Assembly: GCA_907165135.1 (NCBI GenBank)
Contig: OU015568.1
Span: 13,276,501-13,340,500 of the forward strand
Origin: Oikopleura dioica
Lineage: Eukaryota; Chordata; Appendicularia; Copelata; Oikopleuridae
DNA: 64,000 bases
Direction: 5' to 3'
Shown: positions 1 through 12,584 of the stretch, piece by piece
How the letters are laid out: each line of letters opens with the position of its first letter
Numbering within the stretch: position 1 is the stretch's first letter
The notes under the pieces: model-generated
Told to the model about the DNA's origin: nothing
Database searches by the model: none
Seen by the model: the letters and a program-made list of their open reading frames with translations, nothing else
Made by a program: the position numbers and the translations under genes

Positions 1-452
1 CTAGGCTAGAGGCTCTAGCTAACATGATAGCAAAGGAATCAAAGAAAGAGATCCCTTAAATCGTCAAAAAATGATCGGCCCTTCCTATGACGAGGATCGG
101 GATAAGAACATCATCTTTCTTACTATCCTCTTTGAGATTCGTTCTTGGAGGAGGCCGAGCATGTCTATTAGCTTTTTCTTCAGCAAAAACCTTCAGTTTG
201 TCATAAATTCCAGACACTTGACCTTTGATAAGACTATTCCGTTCATTTAGTTCTTCAATTTTTGATTCCAGATCCGAGAGAGAACTTTGGAAGAGGCTTG
301 AGTGGAAGCGATTTCGATCATCAAAAAGTTCTGAATGTTTTCGTTAAGACTAAGACTCATGTAGATGAATTTTTACCAGAAAAGAGTGTAAAATTTGTGA
401 TAATGGCCACAACAAAAAGGCATCCAAGCCATCGGGCTAGCGAGCGATCCAT
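1..452 (-). CDS. MGAT1-like type II Golgi glycosyltransferase, N-terminal fragment
   Basis: The start codon is at 452-450. Exon 1 (452-377) encodes a short basic cytoplasmic tail (MDRSLARW) and then a hydrophobic signal anchor, as in a type II Golgi enzyme. A 46-nt GT-AG intron (376-331) leads to exon 2, which reads a charged, coiled-coil-like stem, a proline-rich hinge (ARPPPR) and then VLIPILVI. In N-acetylglucosaminyltransferase I (MGAT1) the catalytic domain opens with a very similar IPILVIAC-type strand after the same anchor-stem layout, which is the basis for the call. MGAT1 adds the first GlcNAc to the trimannosyl core and so starts hybrid and complex N-glycans. The exon 2 frame meets a stop near 57-59, so the true donor lies before it, possibly the GT within the ILVI coding stretch. 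The catalytic domain is outside the window. Assignment rests on architecture and one short motif; POMGNT1-type enzymes are an alternative. Confidence 0.45.
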
Positions 453-760
453 CTGCAACTACGTACTCATTCTTAAAAGCGTATTTGGAGACCGAAATTG
501 AAAAAGTATTCATGACATGTATTTTTCCATTGAACTTGAATTCGGTGTAAGAGATGAAGAAATGATTAGAAAGATAAATAGAGTCCCGCTAAAACTAAAA
601 ACGGATGGTTAAAAATAAAGGTCGTGTTAATTAAGGGCTGCAACGAGTCGTTTTTGAATTTCGTCGCTCCAATAGAAGTTATTCGTCTTTTTTGTTCCCG
701 GAGTCTTTCGCCTTTAAATGATTTATATTTATTCAACGGAAAATAGTTCGGCAATGAAAA

Positions 761-1611
761 TCATTCCTGAAGCTCTTCACAAACTCGATCGTACTCTCGG
801 GTAAGTCCCTCTGCCTGAGACTTCATGGCTTCAATTTCTTTCTAAATGATAAATTTAGAAGGAGTTTGGAAACTCATTTCTTTACATCTTTTTGGTTCAG
901 TTCTTTATTGGCTTCTCCGAGTTCTTTTTGGGCAGACGCCAGTTTCTTCTCCATTTCCTTGACCTTATCTTTGAGCTCTTGCTCGACCTCGTCAGCACCT
1001 ATCAACGGAATGAGCAAAATGCACTTATTCCTTGGCCCACCTTTCTCTTCCTTTTCTTTATTCTGGTCAAGAAGAAGCTCCGCGGTTCGAGAGGCAGATT
1101 CCGCCTGAGATTTCGCAGCTGAGGCCTCGGCCTTAGCAGTTGCTTTGTCCTTCAGCAATGACGCCAATCGTTGAATAACAATCCACAGAAAGAGCGAGAA
1201 TCCACTTCAAATTTATCTCATTATCAACCAAATTTAAAATAACTCCACCTGATGTAAAGATTTCGCTGGGAGCGGAATTTCCACATAAGAATATGGTTCA
1301 AAGTGTCTGGATTAACAGTTGCTTCTGCTTTTGCCTGCTCTTCCCGTTCGATGTATTTTTGCATCTCTCGCCAGGCATCGACGCAGAAAAGACCGAGGAT
1401 GGAGGCAAGCATGTAGAAAAGGGTCGATCTACGGCTTCAGTTATCAACAGAAAACGCCAAAAACAAACCCATTGCTGGAGATTTTCTTAGCGATTCCCGA
1501 TTTGAAGAGAGAGCTCCACCACTTTGAAGAAATCGGCCGCAAGCAGAGTAAAAGCGTTATTCCCAGCTCCACATAAAGAATAGCAGCCACAAATTGCCAC
1601 TGAAACGACAT
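761..1611 (-). CDS. BCAP31: B-cell receptor-associated protein 31 (BAP31/BCAP31)
   Basis: There are five exons: 1611-1469, 1428-1249, 1204-1041, 998-886 and 841-761. Introns are 40-44 nt with GT-AG ends, and the CDS sums to 681 nt (226 aa; the family is about 245). The N-terminus (MSFQWQFVAAILYVEL) and the segment with REMQKYIEREEQ and FRSQRNLYISGF match the three-transmembrane BAP31 core. The C-terminal half is the expected coiled coil ending in MKSQAEGLTREYDRVCEEL. BAP31 is an ER membrane chaperone and export factor for membrane proteins that also takes part in apoptotic signalling. No canonical C-terminal KKxx-type motif is visible (it ends EELQE). An AG acceptor lies one base before the ATG, consistent with SL trans-splicing, and an AATAAA (minus strand) follows the stop. 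The upstream gene on the same strand stops only 88 bp away, so the two may be co-transcribed. Confidence 0.93.
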
Positions 1612-1699
1612 TCTTGAAAGAAACACAACTTGAAAATTGATTTTAACGAAGTTTATTTTGAACTTTCAGTAATCAGTAGAACCCTCAAAAGTTTCATTT

Positions 1700-2899
1700 T
1701 CATGCGCTTTGCAGTCCGCGTTTCTCGATTTGAAATTCAAGATATTTTTCATTGACTTTCGTCGACGGCAGCAACCGTTTTGCCCGTTTTTCCGTTCTGC
1801 CCAAATGCCGTTTTGCCCGAAATTCCGTTCTGCCCGTTCAGGGCAAAACGGAAAAATGTGCTGAACGGAATTTTGGGCGAAACGGCATTGGGCAAAACGG
1901 CATTTAGGAGAATGAAAATGAAGATGAATCTCGCTCTTTAGTATCCAGGGGCCATTTTCTCTCGAATGCTTTTCTTGATAGACTTATCTTCCAATGGTCC
2001 TCCAGCAACGGCCACTTTGAGCTGCGAAACCAAATATGCATGTAGATTCTCCCTTTCCCCCTACTCCCAAACCGGAAGTAATTAAGAAAGTTACTTTGAT
2101 TCAAGCAGCTGATAATAATTGGAAGTGATTTAGTTCAAAAATCTATCATCAAAAGACTTTAACGATAGCGGAGAATTAAAATTCTAATTTTTTGTCTTCC
2201 ATATCTTCAGTCTTGAGGATGATCTGGGCCGTGCTTGATCACAATTCCCGGCTCAGGATACCACCAGTTTTTGTTTACTCAAGGATTCACACCGAGACTT
2301 GCTCCAACTTGGGCCCAGGGGCAGCCTCTGCAGGAGTTAACACCGGCGGCGTGGTCCCTTACATCTCCTTCACTCGGCTCGACACCTCCTGCACGTTCTC
2401 ACTCGGCGGGGGTCGGGCCAACCGAATCTTCGCCTTCATCATCAAATTCAAAATAATTTTCTAAATTTCGCTTCGAAAATGACGTTTTGCCCGAAAATTC
2501 GTTCTGCACATTTTTCCGTTTTGCCCTGAACGGGCAGAACGGAATTTCGGGCAAAACGGCATTTGGGCAGAACGGAAAAACGGGCAAAACGGTTGCTGCC
2601 TTTGTCGACAGGCGCCTATCGAATAAATATGCGCTGTGATGATGAGACCGAAGACTATCGATAGAATTGTGCAGCAAAATTTGCGATTTCTGCGCCTTGA
2701 AAAGAGCGACGAGCATTTTCAATGCAACTTGGTTTGACAACATTCGGTGGGGAGGCTCTATCTTTGGCGGTGCTGTGAACTCTCGAAATCTTGAATCAGC
2801 GTATTCAACCTCAGGAATCGGCCTGTCTCTATGCGGCTGAAGACCTGAGGGAACCTGCGATGCGTCGAACATTTCGTCAATTTTCGATAAAAGTGGGGA
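1700..2899 (-). CDS. Unrecognised protein, 3' part; coding frame interrupted by a TIR transposon
   Basis: An exon follows a TTTAG acceptor at 2900 and reads PLLSKIDEMFDASQVPSG, then a charged, proline-rich stretch and a helical stretch to RRLSTK near 2602. There the 834-bp TIR element at 1767-2600 interrupts it. If the element and one copy of its 9-bp target duplication are removed, the frame continues on the far side as VNEKYLEFQIEKRG, ending with TGA at 1702-1700. An AATAAA lies about 45 bp later. Without removal, the frame runs through the TIR and part of the interior and stops near 2399, giving a transposon-derived tail of roughly 65 residues. I do not recognise the protein. The upstream exons (toward 3000) are not resolved. 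It is either a gene broken by a recent insertion or a gene that splices the element out. Confidence 0.4.
1767..2600. mobile_element. Non-autonomous DNA transposon with ~130-bp terminal inverted repeats
   Basis: The ends are GGCAGCAACCGTTTTGCCCG and its reverse complement. The inverted repeats extend about 125-135 bp (1767 to ~1905 and ~2478 to 2600) and are nearly identical. Each arm is itself built from alternating CCGTTTTGCCC and CCGTTCTGCCC-like blocks in both orientations, so each arm can also fold on itself. The flanking 9-mers TTCGTCGAC (1758-1766) and TTTGTCGAC (2601-2609) match at 8 of 9 positions and look like a target-site duplication. Long TIRs plus a 9-bp duplication fit a Mutator-like MITE or foldback element. 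The ~570-bp interior shows no transposase motif. Confidence 0.75.
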
Positions 2900-2909
2900 C
2901 TAAACTGAG

Positions 2910-5613
2910 AAGGAGTCTGAGCCAATGCAAATTTAAATAAGTGCTTATCTATATTCAACACTATTTTCACCACCCTAAATCCTTCTGTTGGAATCCTGCA
3001 TATTAAAAAGTCACATAATGCGGGCGCGTTTTTCAAACAGAAATTTATTTTTGAAAATATGGAAAGAGCAAACACACAAAATAGGAAGAAATAAGCCAGA
3101 AGACGGTGAGTGGTCGAGTATCGACTCGAGTCACTGTGCGACAGTACGGGCTTTTAGGTTCAATCTGATAGAAGAGCTACCGTGAGCCGTAGGCTGAGCC
3201 CTAAACGCTGGCATTTCCTATTTCAGTGAGAACAGCCAGCGATCGTTGTAGGTCCGGATTCTATCGCGCATCAACGCAGCTTAGAAATGAAAAAAGTGAA
3301 TGAGGCGCTTGATGATTGCTTGATAGAACCCGAGCGCACGAAGAAAGCTCGCTGTAGAATCTCACTGACATTGAAAATGTCCAGGTATTTGTCTTACTGA
3401 AGGAACAATGCATTGGACACAACAGCAAGGACTAATGAGTAAAATAATAAAAGGACAGGAAGGGCGGAGCAACCTTTGGCGCAAGGCAAGGAGTCAATGC
3501 GGATAGACAGAGAGTAATCTTGCTTGAAGAATGAAAAATTTGGGCCCTAAGATATATTTTTTGCTGTTTTTTAGATATATAGACTCGCGCGACCGAGTGA
3601 GAACTTTTTTGAAAGCTTATTAGATTTTAAGCGCGCTGGAAGTAGGAAACAGTTTAATAATAAAATCGAAATAAAAAATCATGAGAAAAAAAAAGAAGGG
3701 AGGATCGCGAAATGGCGTCGAATCAAATGCGCTAGCTTGCCTGTAGCTTGGGAGTACAGAAAACGATGTCTCAGTTTTTGGATTCAGTCGGATTTTCTTT
3801 TTCATTCAGAGAGGAGAGAGGAGTAAATCAGTGGATAGTATAGAACATCTATGTGAAGGAAGTTGCGTTGCGGGTTTTAGAAGAATACTGAATTCACAGA
3901 AATAGTGCCAATTATGAAGTAATATTAAATAAAAAAGGTTGATCAGTGACTCGACTGACGAGAAGAAAAGTTTGCTAGGGTAGTTGCTTTGAAAGATGAA
4001 AGTACTGAAATAGGAAAACTTTGGTGTATATAAATATCAAAGAATAATATGTGGAAAAATGAAGCTAGGAAAAAAGCGATTGTGGGGAATGCCCCCCAGA
4101 AGAACCAAGTTCAATGTTGATTGGTTTTGATCTTGAAGATCACTTTCCAGGGATGTTGCTTTTCTCGGAAAAGCGCAATCTCGTGAAGGGATTGATGCAA
4201 AAATTAGGATCTGGGCAAAGCCGAGCATATATTTTGTTTAAATAGAGTCGTGAAGGAGGTTCTCCGGGCACTGTACTGTACTGTAATTGCGAGGTCCGCT
4301 AGAGAGCAGCAGCAAAACTTTGTTTTTGGAACTTTTTTGAGTAGTGAGTAGGATGAGAAAAGATTTGGGTAATTTTCTAGGCGGGAGGAGGTTCGCTACA
4401 AAACGAGTAGTGCCGCGGAGGAAATGCTAAGATTATAAGGTTATTTTTAGTAAAAATGTTTTCAGACTTGTTTGGTTGATTTTTCGTGAAGAAGAAATTT
4501 TTATGGGGCATTTTTGAAAGGCATATATCGATTCATTATTGTTTCATTTTCATTTTTTTGGATGAGCTGACCGGTCGGGCCCGGTTTTGTTTCGTGTTTT
4601 CTGTGAGTTTGAACTGAGAGTAATTAGAATTTTAAAGGGAAAAATCAATGAAATGTTGTCTTGAAAGCCCTCGGATGGATCATTTTTTGAGCGTCAGGAA
4701 TTTTGAATTCCGCTCGGGAAAGGTGTGTCACGTGGGTGAAGCCACGGCACAACGGAACTTGAAAGTAGCTAATAAGAGCACCTTTAGTTGAAGATAATAC
4801 GTAGTAGGCAAATTATGATTTTTTTGGTTTTTTGTTTTTTGTAGATTTTTTTGTGTTTTCGAAGTTTTTTAGATATTGATAAAATATATTGAAATTTCAG
4901 GAACCACACCAAACTATACACAAAGGCGGTTTGTAACGGCTTGCTTACCGATAAAGCAAGAAAAGGGGAAAAATGAACTTTCACGCGGCTTGGGAACCGG
5001 GTGGTGATGTTGAAGCAATCTGAAGGTAAATGGGAAATTGTAAAGACGAGAAAAATTATGGAAACTGCACCTATATATATTTGTATATTATTAGGCCTGA
5101 ATAAACTCCGAGTGTAGGTTCCAGAGTCTAGGATATACAGCGTAGAGTGATTTTATGCATTTTGTCCAAAAATCTGATAGTCGGAAAAATTAGATTTTTG
5201 GTTGAGGTTGAGACATAAATAGACTATGGGTATTGGCAATGTTTAAATTCTTTTTGGTTTAGCTTGGGCCGCGCATTTGATTCGAAGCTATTTCTCACGG
5301 AGAGCCACTAGTGGCGCTATAAAGACGAATAAAGATGGTTGTTGAAAAGATTAGGTAGTATCAATAATAATATAATAATAATAGTTATAAGATAAAGAAC
5401 TAAATGAATGACTTTAAATGGAGAAAGTATGAGCTCGAGGGGAGGGGAAGTCTGGAGCACATGCTGAACTTTTCAGTATGTCAGGGTACACCTTTAGTTT
5501 GATATCTAGATACTGGTGAAGTTCATGAAGTTGTGCTTTTCGAGGAATCAACAAATTGTCTTCATTAAAGCAGTCTCAACGCCATTAGATAATTTACGGA
5601 ATTTATAGGATAA
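2910..5613. other. Gene-poor stretch upstream of the minus-strand genes
   Basis: I see no convincing exon chain here. Open frames are short and lack family motifs. The sequence is AT-rich with short A/T runs, and a GATATAT/ATATATAG near-palindrome lies around 3550-3580. It may hold 5' exons or the promoter of the interrupted gene ending at 1700, and 3' flanking sequence of the KH-domain gene. Confidence 0.3.
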
Positions 5614-7949
5614 TTATTTGATGATCCATTCCTTGGTGTCCATATCAAAGAGTTGGTGTCCCCTAGTCGGCGGTGGAAGAAACATGTCTGTTTTGATAAA
5701 TGCGTCTGAATCGAGCCAGCTCGAATTTGAAGAGTCGTTGTTGTTGTCTAGAATGTTTAAACTCAATTTGTTGAGTCCCAGCTCGTCGGGCGAGTGGGGC
5801 TCTTCGGGCGTCTTGATCGGAGGTGGTGGTTGCGGCATTGCGTTCGACATTGCCATGTTCGGGTGGGAATTCATGATGGCAGCATGGTTCTGATAACGGG
5901 GAGAAAGAGATTCTTGGTTCGGGTAGCTTCGTTGTTGCTGGTGCGTTGGTGAGGGTTGCTGAAGTTGCAGTTGTCTAGGTCGTTGATTATTCTGACACGG
6001 GTTTCGGCGACGCATTAAAATCGTTACTCATTAAATTAAAAGACAGTCTGCGTTGGCGAAAACCCTTCCTGAAGATTGTTGAAAACATGGTTTTGGTTGT
6101 CAAAATGATTATTAGCAGCATTGTGGAAGTTGGTGTTTGGTTGGTTGTAACTTTGATGATCTGGTTGTTGCTGTTGGTGATAGTGCTGCGGCCGTGGGGG
6201 CTGCATCGCTGGCGCTTGCTGATGAGGAGCCTGCGGATGATGATGTTGGTGGTGCTGTTGGTGGGGATGAAGATGCTGGGGCTTGAGTGGAGAGAGGTGT
6301 TGTGGAGATGGAGTAGAATGATGATGCAGAGGAGTGGACGGCGAAGCGGGCTGATAGAAGGCGGCCGAGGAGCTGGGCGTAGGCGGAGGAAATGCAAACT
6401 GAGTCTGGTTGGAACTTGGTGGAGAAATACTTAAACAGTCCTATCAAAACACTGTCTGGGCGTCACTTAGTACCTATTGAAGCTTCTGCTAAGTGGCGAG
6501 TGGTAGTTCAAGCCGCTGCTACCGTCGGAGCGTGCGTCACTTGGCGGCGTGCCGATGATAGAACCTTGCGGGTCGAGGATAGGGAAGGAATTGGACGTGT
6601 TGTATTGGTTGAGCTTTTCGTAGATCATCTCTTTTGCGATTTCGACTTGCTCGGACTTGCCGCAAATGACGCATAGGGCATTGGAGTCTGTGTGGCCAGT
6701 GTATTCTTTGTCGATGTAGACATTAGCACCGGATGTCTCCTCTGAAGTCGTGGCTTATGAAAGAAGAAATGAAGTCCAACTTACGAATAATCTTGATATT
6801 CTTGCCCTTCTTTCCAATAACCATTCCGACGGCATTGAGCGGGATAAGGATGTTGTCCTGGATGCGTTTCTTGCTTTGTTTTACAAGTTCGCGCTCGGTT
6901 TCCCGAGAGTTCCAAGTAGTGTCAGGGCTGGATGAGTTCCAAACGCCGATTTTCGTGTCATCATTTGTTTTACTACAGCCATAAAGTAAGCGATATAGTC
7001 TCAGAGCTCAGCAAGGGTACTTACGCGCTGTCAAAATAGTTTCCATTGTGGTCCGGTTTCATCCCACTGTAGCCCGAGTTGTTTCCGATTGTCTCATTGT
7101 AATTATGAGCCGAGCCAGTCGGCTTGTGAATGGGCAAACTTGCTTGCGGTGCTTGCTGCATGTTCCTGTGAAGACCAACTTGCTCAAGGAGATTATCCCG
7201 GCGAGCTAATAGCTCCAGGACTCGCTTCTCCGCGGCTTGAACCTGCAGATCGATTAAGACCAGATTTCTGAAGGCGGAGGCATACCTGCACTGAGTTTCC
7301 GCGAATGATACATTTGCCAGCGTACTGAGCCGGGACGTTTTCCTTGTCTACGTAGACGAAGGCGCCTGTCTTGTCCTTGATGACTTGGATGTTCGAGCCA
7401 CTAAATGTTAAACCAATTAGGGCGATAGCGTTGAGGAATACTCACCCGGATCCGATGACACGGCCGACATCGTCGCTGGTATTCAAAGCTATGGATTTCT
7501 CAGTGGTTTCGCGCTCGCGCAGAAGCTCCTTGATGAGCGATTCGGCATGGTCGAGGTTGTCAACAGTTGGACCTCGGATCACGCAGACCCGCTTCGTCAC
7601 ATCGTGCTCGAATGGTTCTGACTTGATCGACATCCAAACATTGCAAACTTCCTGAAAAGATTGGCTGTTATCGACTTGTCTTAAAAGACTTTTCTTTTTT
7701 TATCGATTATGGATTGAAAGCGCTTTGAAGTTGTGTACTGACCTTGATAAGATGTTTCATTCGTCCATTTTTGCCGATGACAGCGCCGGTGCGCTCAGCA
7801 GGGAGGTAGATTGTGCGGCTTTGCCCCTTAGGATACTCAGGGTTGTGTTTATTAGGTCTGCTGTCATTGCCAGATCCGTTCGAGGCCGAGGAACTGGTCG
7901 ATTCTTTGCGCCAATCTGAGCCCATATCTTGAGGGAACTCCATTGGCAT
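5614..7949 (-). CDS. RNA-binding protein with three KH domains and a Q/H/P-rich tail
   Basis: Eight exons join in phase to 1950 nt (649 aa): 7949-7743, 7651-7446, 7400-7286, 7242-7025, 6972-6785, 6741-6474, 6414-6045 and 5991-5614. All introns are GT-AG. Three KH domains show the GxxG loop between helices: AVIGKNGRMKHLIK (exon 1 into 2), RVIGSGGSNIQVIKDKTG (exons 2-4) and MVIGKKGKNIKII (exons 5-6). The C-terminal third is rich in Gln, His, Pro and Asn (exons 7-8), with an acidic ending (SWLDSDAFIKTDMF). KH domains bind single-stranded RNA or DNA, so a post-transcriptional regulator is likely. No RING, Tudor or zinc finger is visible, so MEX3 and TDRKH are not supported, and I cannot name the orthologue. 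An acceptor (TTTTTAG, ending at 7983) precedes the chosen ATG by 33 nt, consistent with trans-splicing or a 5' intron. Confidence 0.85.
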
Positions 7950-7982
7950 GTAAAAACTTTTCACGTACACCCCAAGTCCAGT

Positions 7983-10900
7983 CTAAAAATGAAGGATTTG
8001 ATTAGTTTTCGCATTAAAATCGACTAAAATCAGACAAATAAGGTCATTAACAGTACCGAAATGATATTTGAATCAATAAGTCACATAAAGGTAGCATTTT
8101 TCTCTTGTTAAAACTGAATGAACAAAAAATCAAAATACAGAAGACATTCTCTCGGCCTCAGTTAATTGCAAAGGAGCGAGTATGGCAAGTAATAAATTGT
8201 CTGAGATCGATTTCGGACGCCGCCCTATTCCTGGGGGACAATTGTGTCGACTCGGCACACCCATATTCTCCATAAACACAAATCCAAGCTACGTGAGCCG
8301 ATGATTGATAAGTGCTCAAGGGGAATAATTTTTAATTTTAGATTTTGATCGATCATCGCAAAAAGGGCCAAGTGTTCTTTCAGAAACAGTTCTCTCAATC
8401 TCCCTCGACTGGGTAAATTAATGCATTGATAGTGTGTAGTCGCGCTTGGAGCGATTTCTATTTCGAAGATTTGCACACACAATGGAGCTTACACCTGTCC
8501 CGACAGGTTACATGATGCACTATTATCACACGGCTCGGGTCTCACAGACGAAAGACTAGCCCTCTTCTGAAAGCAAGGACGAGAACTAAAGACTGTAGTT
8601 GGACCGGTTTATACCGTTGTTTTAACTTACTGCGCTAGACTCTATCTCCTAAAACTAAGAATTATTCAAGTAAGTTTTCCGTCTAGCAGCCAATCTCACA
8701 GCTTCGTGTGATGACCCTAAGCGAGTGCATTCCGCACTAACACTAGTATCTGACAATACGAGGCCTTCCTCTATTTTAAGCGACGCGCTCTTGGCGAGAA
8801 TCCAACAGCGAGATTGTGACACTACAACTTGTATAGTGCTGGCATTGTACAGCCAAACATATTTTCTCCTCGTTTCAAATAAAAGCGGACTTCGATCAAT
8901 TATTTAGGTCATGATACGAGTTATAGCGAGTTTAGCGAGGCAGGCGCAATTAAAAAGACACTAGCGGAAATGAAGCAATAAATGTAATTATTGAGCACGG
9001 CAGTTTTGAGTGACTCGATCAAAATTGGAGAATATACTTTTTAATGAATTCTCTCTTTTGTTTATCGCGGCGGTATTTATTCAGAATAGGGAAAACGGAA
9101 AATCCCCATCCCAAAAAACGCCGTGCTTATACAAAAAGTGTGTAACTACAAGAGCACTGGAGAATTAAATCCTCAACAAATTCTTAATTTTCGAATTCGA
9201 AAAGCAAAATCGGTAAGGTAATTTCCAATTATTGAAATGGTTTTATTATAACACGGATTTCAAATATAGTTCTGTTTGATTCTGCTTGAATTTCACAAAG
9301 CTTTCGAAATTCAAAGTCTGAAGAGGAACATGTCAGTAAATATCAAATCTCGTAAAAAGTCGATTCTCTTGTAAAAACGCAAAAAATCGCTAAAATTTGG
9401 AAGAACGGAGCTGGATGCTTCTCGAAAACGTGATACGTGTGAAAAAGTAAAGAGCGCAAATTCATAACCCGTGTGAAATCGCACGCAAGTACATGCACTC
9501 AGTTACTGTCTCCGCTACTGTATTTACTGTAACTCGGTTCAGGAAGGTCCGCACGGTAAACCAATTATCACCTACTTAGTGCCATTCTCGCGGGAATATT
9601 CCAAGCCTATTATTCGCAACATTCACGTAATGGATCTATATTATGCATATGGAATTGAATTTGAATACAAATCAACTACAGAGCCTGTAGCGCGGGGGCA
9701 AAATTACACTACAGTGAACTCTTTTGCCCTGTGCAAATTTGGCTTCGGGGTAAATTCAAAATCGAAAACAGATAAGAATACGCTTGATAATGGCTTTTTA
9801 TGGTCATGTGATGATTCATTGATATTCTTCACGATAATACAGTTACGAATAAAACATTGTAAAAGAAAATACTCAATATTCTTCTATTGCTTTTAAATAT
9901 CAAAAATTTAATAAAACAGCGTAATTTAGTAACAAATAATTATATCTTGAAGTCATAAAAAATAACTAAAGAATACTGTGGGCTAATCCAGCAGGCGAAA
10001 TTCTCTTAAAATCGGGCGATAAGAATCTCTGATAAGAATCGCTCTCAGCCGGGTTGAACTGTAGTTCATCAAAGTTGATAAGCGATCTCTTCAATTCACA
10101 AATTAAACTTTTCTTGATACAAAAAAGTGGTTATTTTCAGAATACAAAGGCCGGAGTAGCAGAAGGCGTTTCTCCATCGAATTTCTATTGGCCGGGGCTG
10201 GGCTAGCGTAAGAAATCTTTCCCTCAAGGGAGGGGCGTGCTCTTTTCTTTTTCTGTGAAGGACGGGTCAACCGGGTCTTCAGCTGTTCTTCCGGCTCTTG
10301 CGAATGAGGGTCTTTCTGAAGCAAGGGCCTTGGAAGAGAATGAGGGCCACCTATCGCTGGGCGCCAACCTACGCCCGGTCGCCAATTCCTTTGGTTCGAT
10401 CGACTCCGTCCGAACCTCTTCTCTCTTTCTGTCGCTCTCTGTCCAGCTCGGGCTATTGATGTGGCCCTCTTGGGCTCTCGCACCCTTGCCCCGGTGCGAC
10501 CAGGAACGACCCAAATTTTGTAAATGCCTTTTTTGCCACTTTTGGTGTAACAACTTGCGACTGGAAGACACTATGCCGCGGAGAACAGTCTTCCTTTCAT
10601 CCCTGAATCCATCTTCAAGTTGAACACTATTCTGTATCATAGATACAGTCAGACGAGCACTGCCGAGCGGAGAAATGGAACATGCGAGGGACGGAACGAA
10701 CCACCTAAAATAGAAGACTTGGATCGGCTCCGCTCCGGGTATAGATGGAAAATCTCCGCCACCGGAAATTTGGAAATGTTCCAAACAAACTAGAGCGCAT
10801 CTTTGAAGTGCTCAAAGTGTTAGTCAACTTCTGGGATCGAGTTATAATTACAGGGCTTCAAAGTTCGCAGCTTGCTTCAAGCGGAATAATAAGATAAGCG

Positions 10901-11834
10901 AGCTTCAATTGGAAATTTTCGACAAACGATCGATCCAGTTGAACTAAAATCCACGACAAACAAGTGATATCGTCGAAGAGCCCTCATTTGAACAAGGGAT
11001 GTTTTCGTAAACACGCGTTGGCAATTGAATTTTGAAATTGCAATTTTGAATTGTAGCAATTGACTCCAAACAATGTCGGTTTTTATGCTCGGCTAGCAGC
11101 GGGCCAGGCAATGAGGCACTAATGAAGCCATCGGCCGAAGTTTCATTTTCGCGAAAAAAGAGCACTCACCTGTCTGCTCTCCACTCATGCATACATGACA
11201 TGCACTAATCCAGACATAATAGCGAAAAATAAATCAAATTATAGAAGATCATCAACAGCGCGACTGGAACTTGAAGATTGAAAGGTCAGACTTGTTAGAA
11301 AAGGGATGAGTTTGTTCAACGAGGAATCCCACTATCCCATATCGAGGATATGATATCGTAGCACTAGAAATAATTACTTTAGTGCCATAAATATTTGAAA
11401 GATTAATCTTCAGATTAATTCGATCGACTATTCTGATTTATAAATTATAAATTATAATTTATAATCAATCACCGTCTCACACTGACTTCGGACTCACCCC
11501 CAAATTCGGGGCCCAAGGATGGCAGATAGAAATTGAGGATCTACAGTAGAACTTCTAGTACTAAAATTATGGCCAACGTGAAGCCATGACAGATCATTCT
11601 TGATGATCTACTGGGGAAGAGATGACAGTGTTAAATTCATACCGGGTAATTTCCATCATCGTTGGGATCATAATTTGATGATGATGATGATTCATAACCA
11701 GTCTGAAAAGGTGTTGTCAAGGGCACACTCAGAATCGTTAAAAGAGATTAGTCGCCGTTGTATTTTTATACGTCCTCTCTACCTGAGCAATTTCACTCCG
11801 TAAAGAGAAAGGGTCCTGTCAACACACTGAGAAT
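7983..11834. other. 3.8-kb stretch without a recognisable gene
   Basis: No exon chain or RNA gene could be supported. The interval 10190-10640 is more GC-rich than its surroundings and open in several frames on both strands, but the translations look like low-information basic/serine sequence. A near-perfect AT dyad lies at about 11437-11466. The interval separates the KH gene (leftward) from the thioredoxin cluster (rightward), so it probably holds their 5' regulatory regions. That is unusually long for this otherwise compact sequence. Confidence 0.3.
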
Positions 11835-12194
11835 ATGTCTGTTCGAAAAATTGCATCTAAAGATGAATTCAAAGGGCTCATGAGCGAGGTAAGCTGATAT
11901 AGACAAACTTAATCTATCAGAAAATTTAAGAATGCTCTCGTCATTGTCGACTATTTCGCGACATGGTGCCCTCCATGCCGAATGATCGCCCCCTGGCTCG
12001 AGGAGCAAGCCAAGGCCTTCGACGGAAAAGTCGTCTTCGCCAAGGTCGACGTTGATGAACTTGAGGACGTCGCTGCTGAGCAGAAGATTCAGTGCATGCC
12101 GACCTTCGAGTTCTTCAAGGGAGGCGCCGCTGTTGCCAGAATCGAAGGAGCTGATAAAGCGGGTATTAGCAGCAAAATTCAACAGCTCGCCTAG
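11835..12194 (+). CDS. Thioredoxin with CPPC active site
   Basis: Exon 1 (11835-11888) and exon 2 (11931-12194), separated by a 42-nt intron, give 105 aa, the standard length of a one-domain cytosolic thioredoxin. The redox motif reads FATWCPPCRMIAPWL. Thioredoxins normally have CGPC, so the Gly-to-Pro change is notable because the dipeptide between the cysteines tunes redox potential. The buried Asp (VDYF), the cis-Pro (CMPTFEFF) and the Gly pair after FFK are present. An extra cysteine precedes the cis-Pro (QCMPT). It is tandem with a CGPC paralogue at 12585 with the same exon structure, so a local duplication is likely. Confidence 0.93.
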
Positions 12195-12584
12195 AATCTG
12201 AGACAACATCAACTTTAGAAATTCCATTGAAGAAGATCTTGCTTCTGCGCATGAAACTTATTGAAACTGATCTAATAAATTTTCCATTTCCCTTTATAAA
12301 AAAAATCTCCTCACTTACAACTGAAATGCGGTGATAAACCGCTCATCAGCAATTTAGACATGATGACCGGTGCACTTCTAACAAGTGCCCATTTCTTTGA
12401 GACAAGTGCCGTCAGAATTAACGACAATAGGAGTCGATTTTTTTTCTAGAAGGTGCGAGAGAGCTTCAGGTCTCTCACCTACGCGCATGTTTGCCCAATC
12501 ACTTTGTGCATAAAAGGACGTCACAGCCAAATTTCCCCTCATTTTCCTTTTGTCAAAAGTCGAGATCGCCCGAATTTGAAGAAA

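Noticed and set aside
9579-9896. A 105-aa plus-strand ORF
   Set aside because: It has no recognisable motif, poor codon bias and no acceptor near the start.
10103-10784. A 186-aa minus-strand or 128-aa plus-strand protein
   Set aside because: Both strands are open at once, neither shows a domain, signal or splice context, and composition is low-information.
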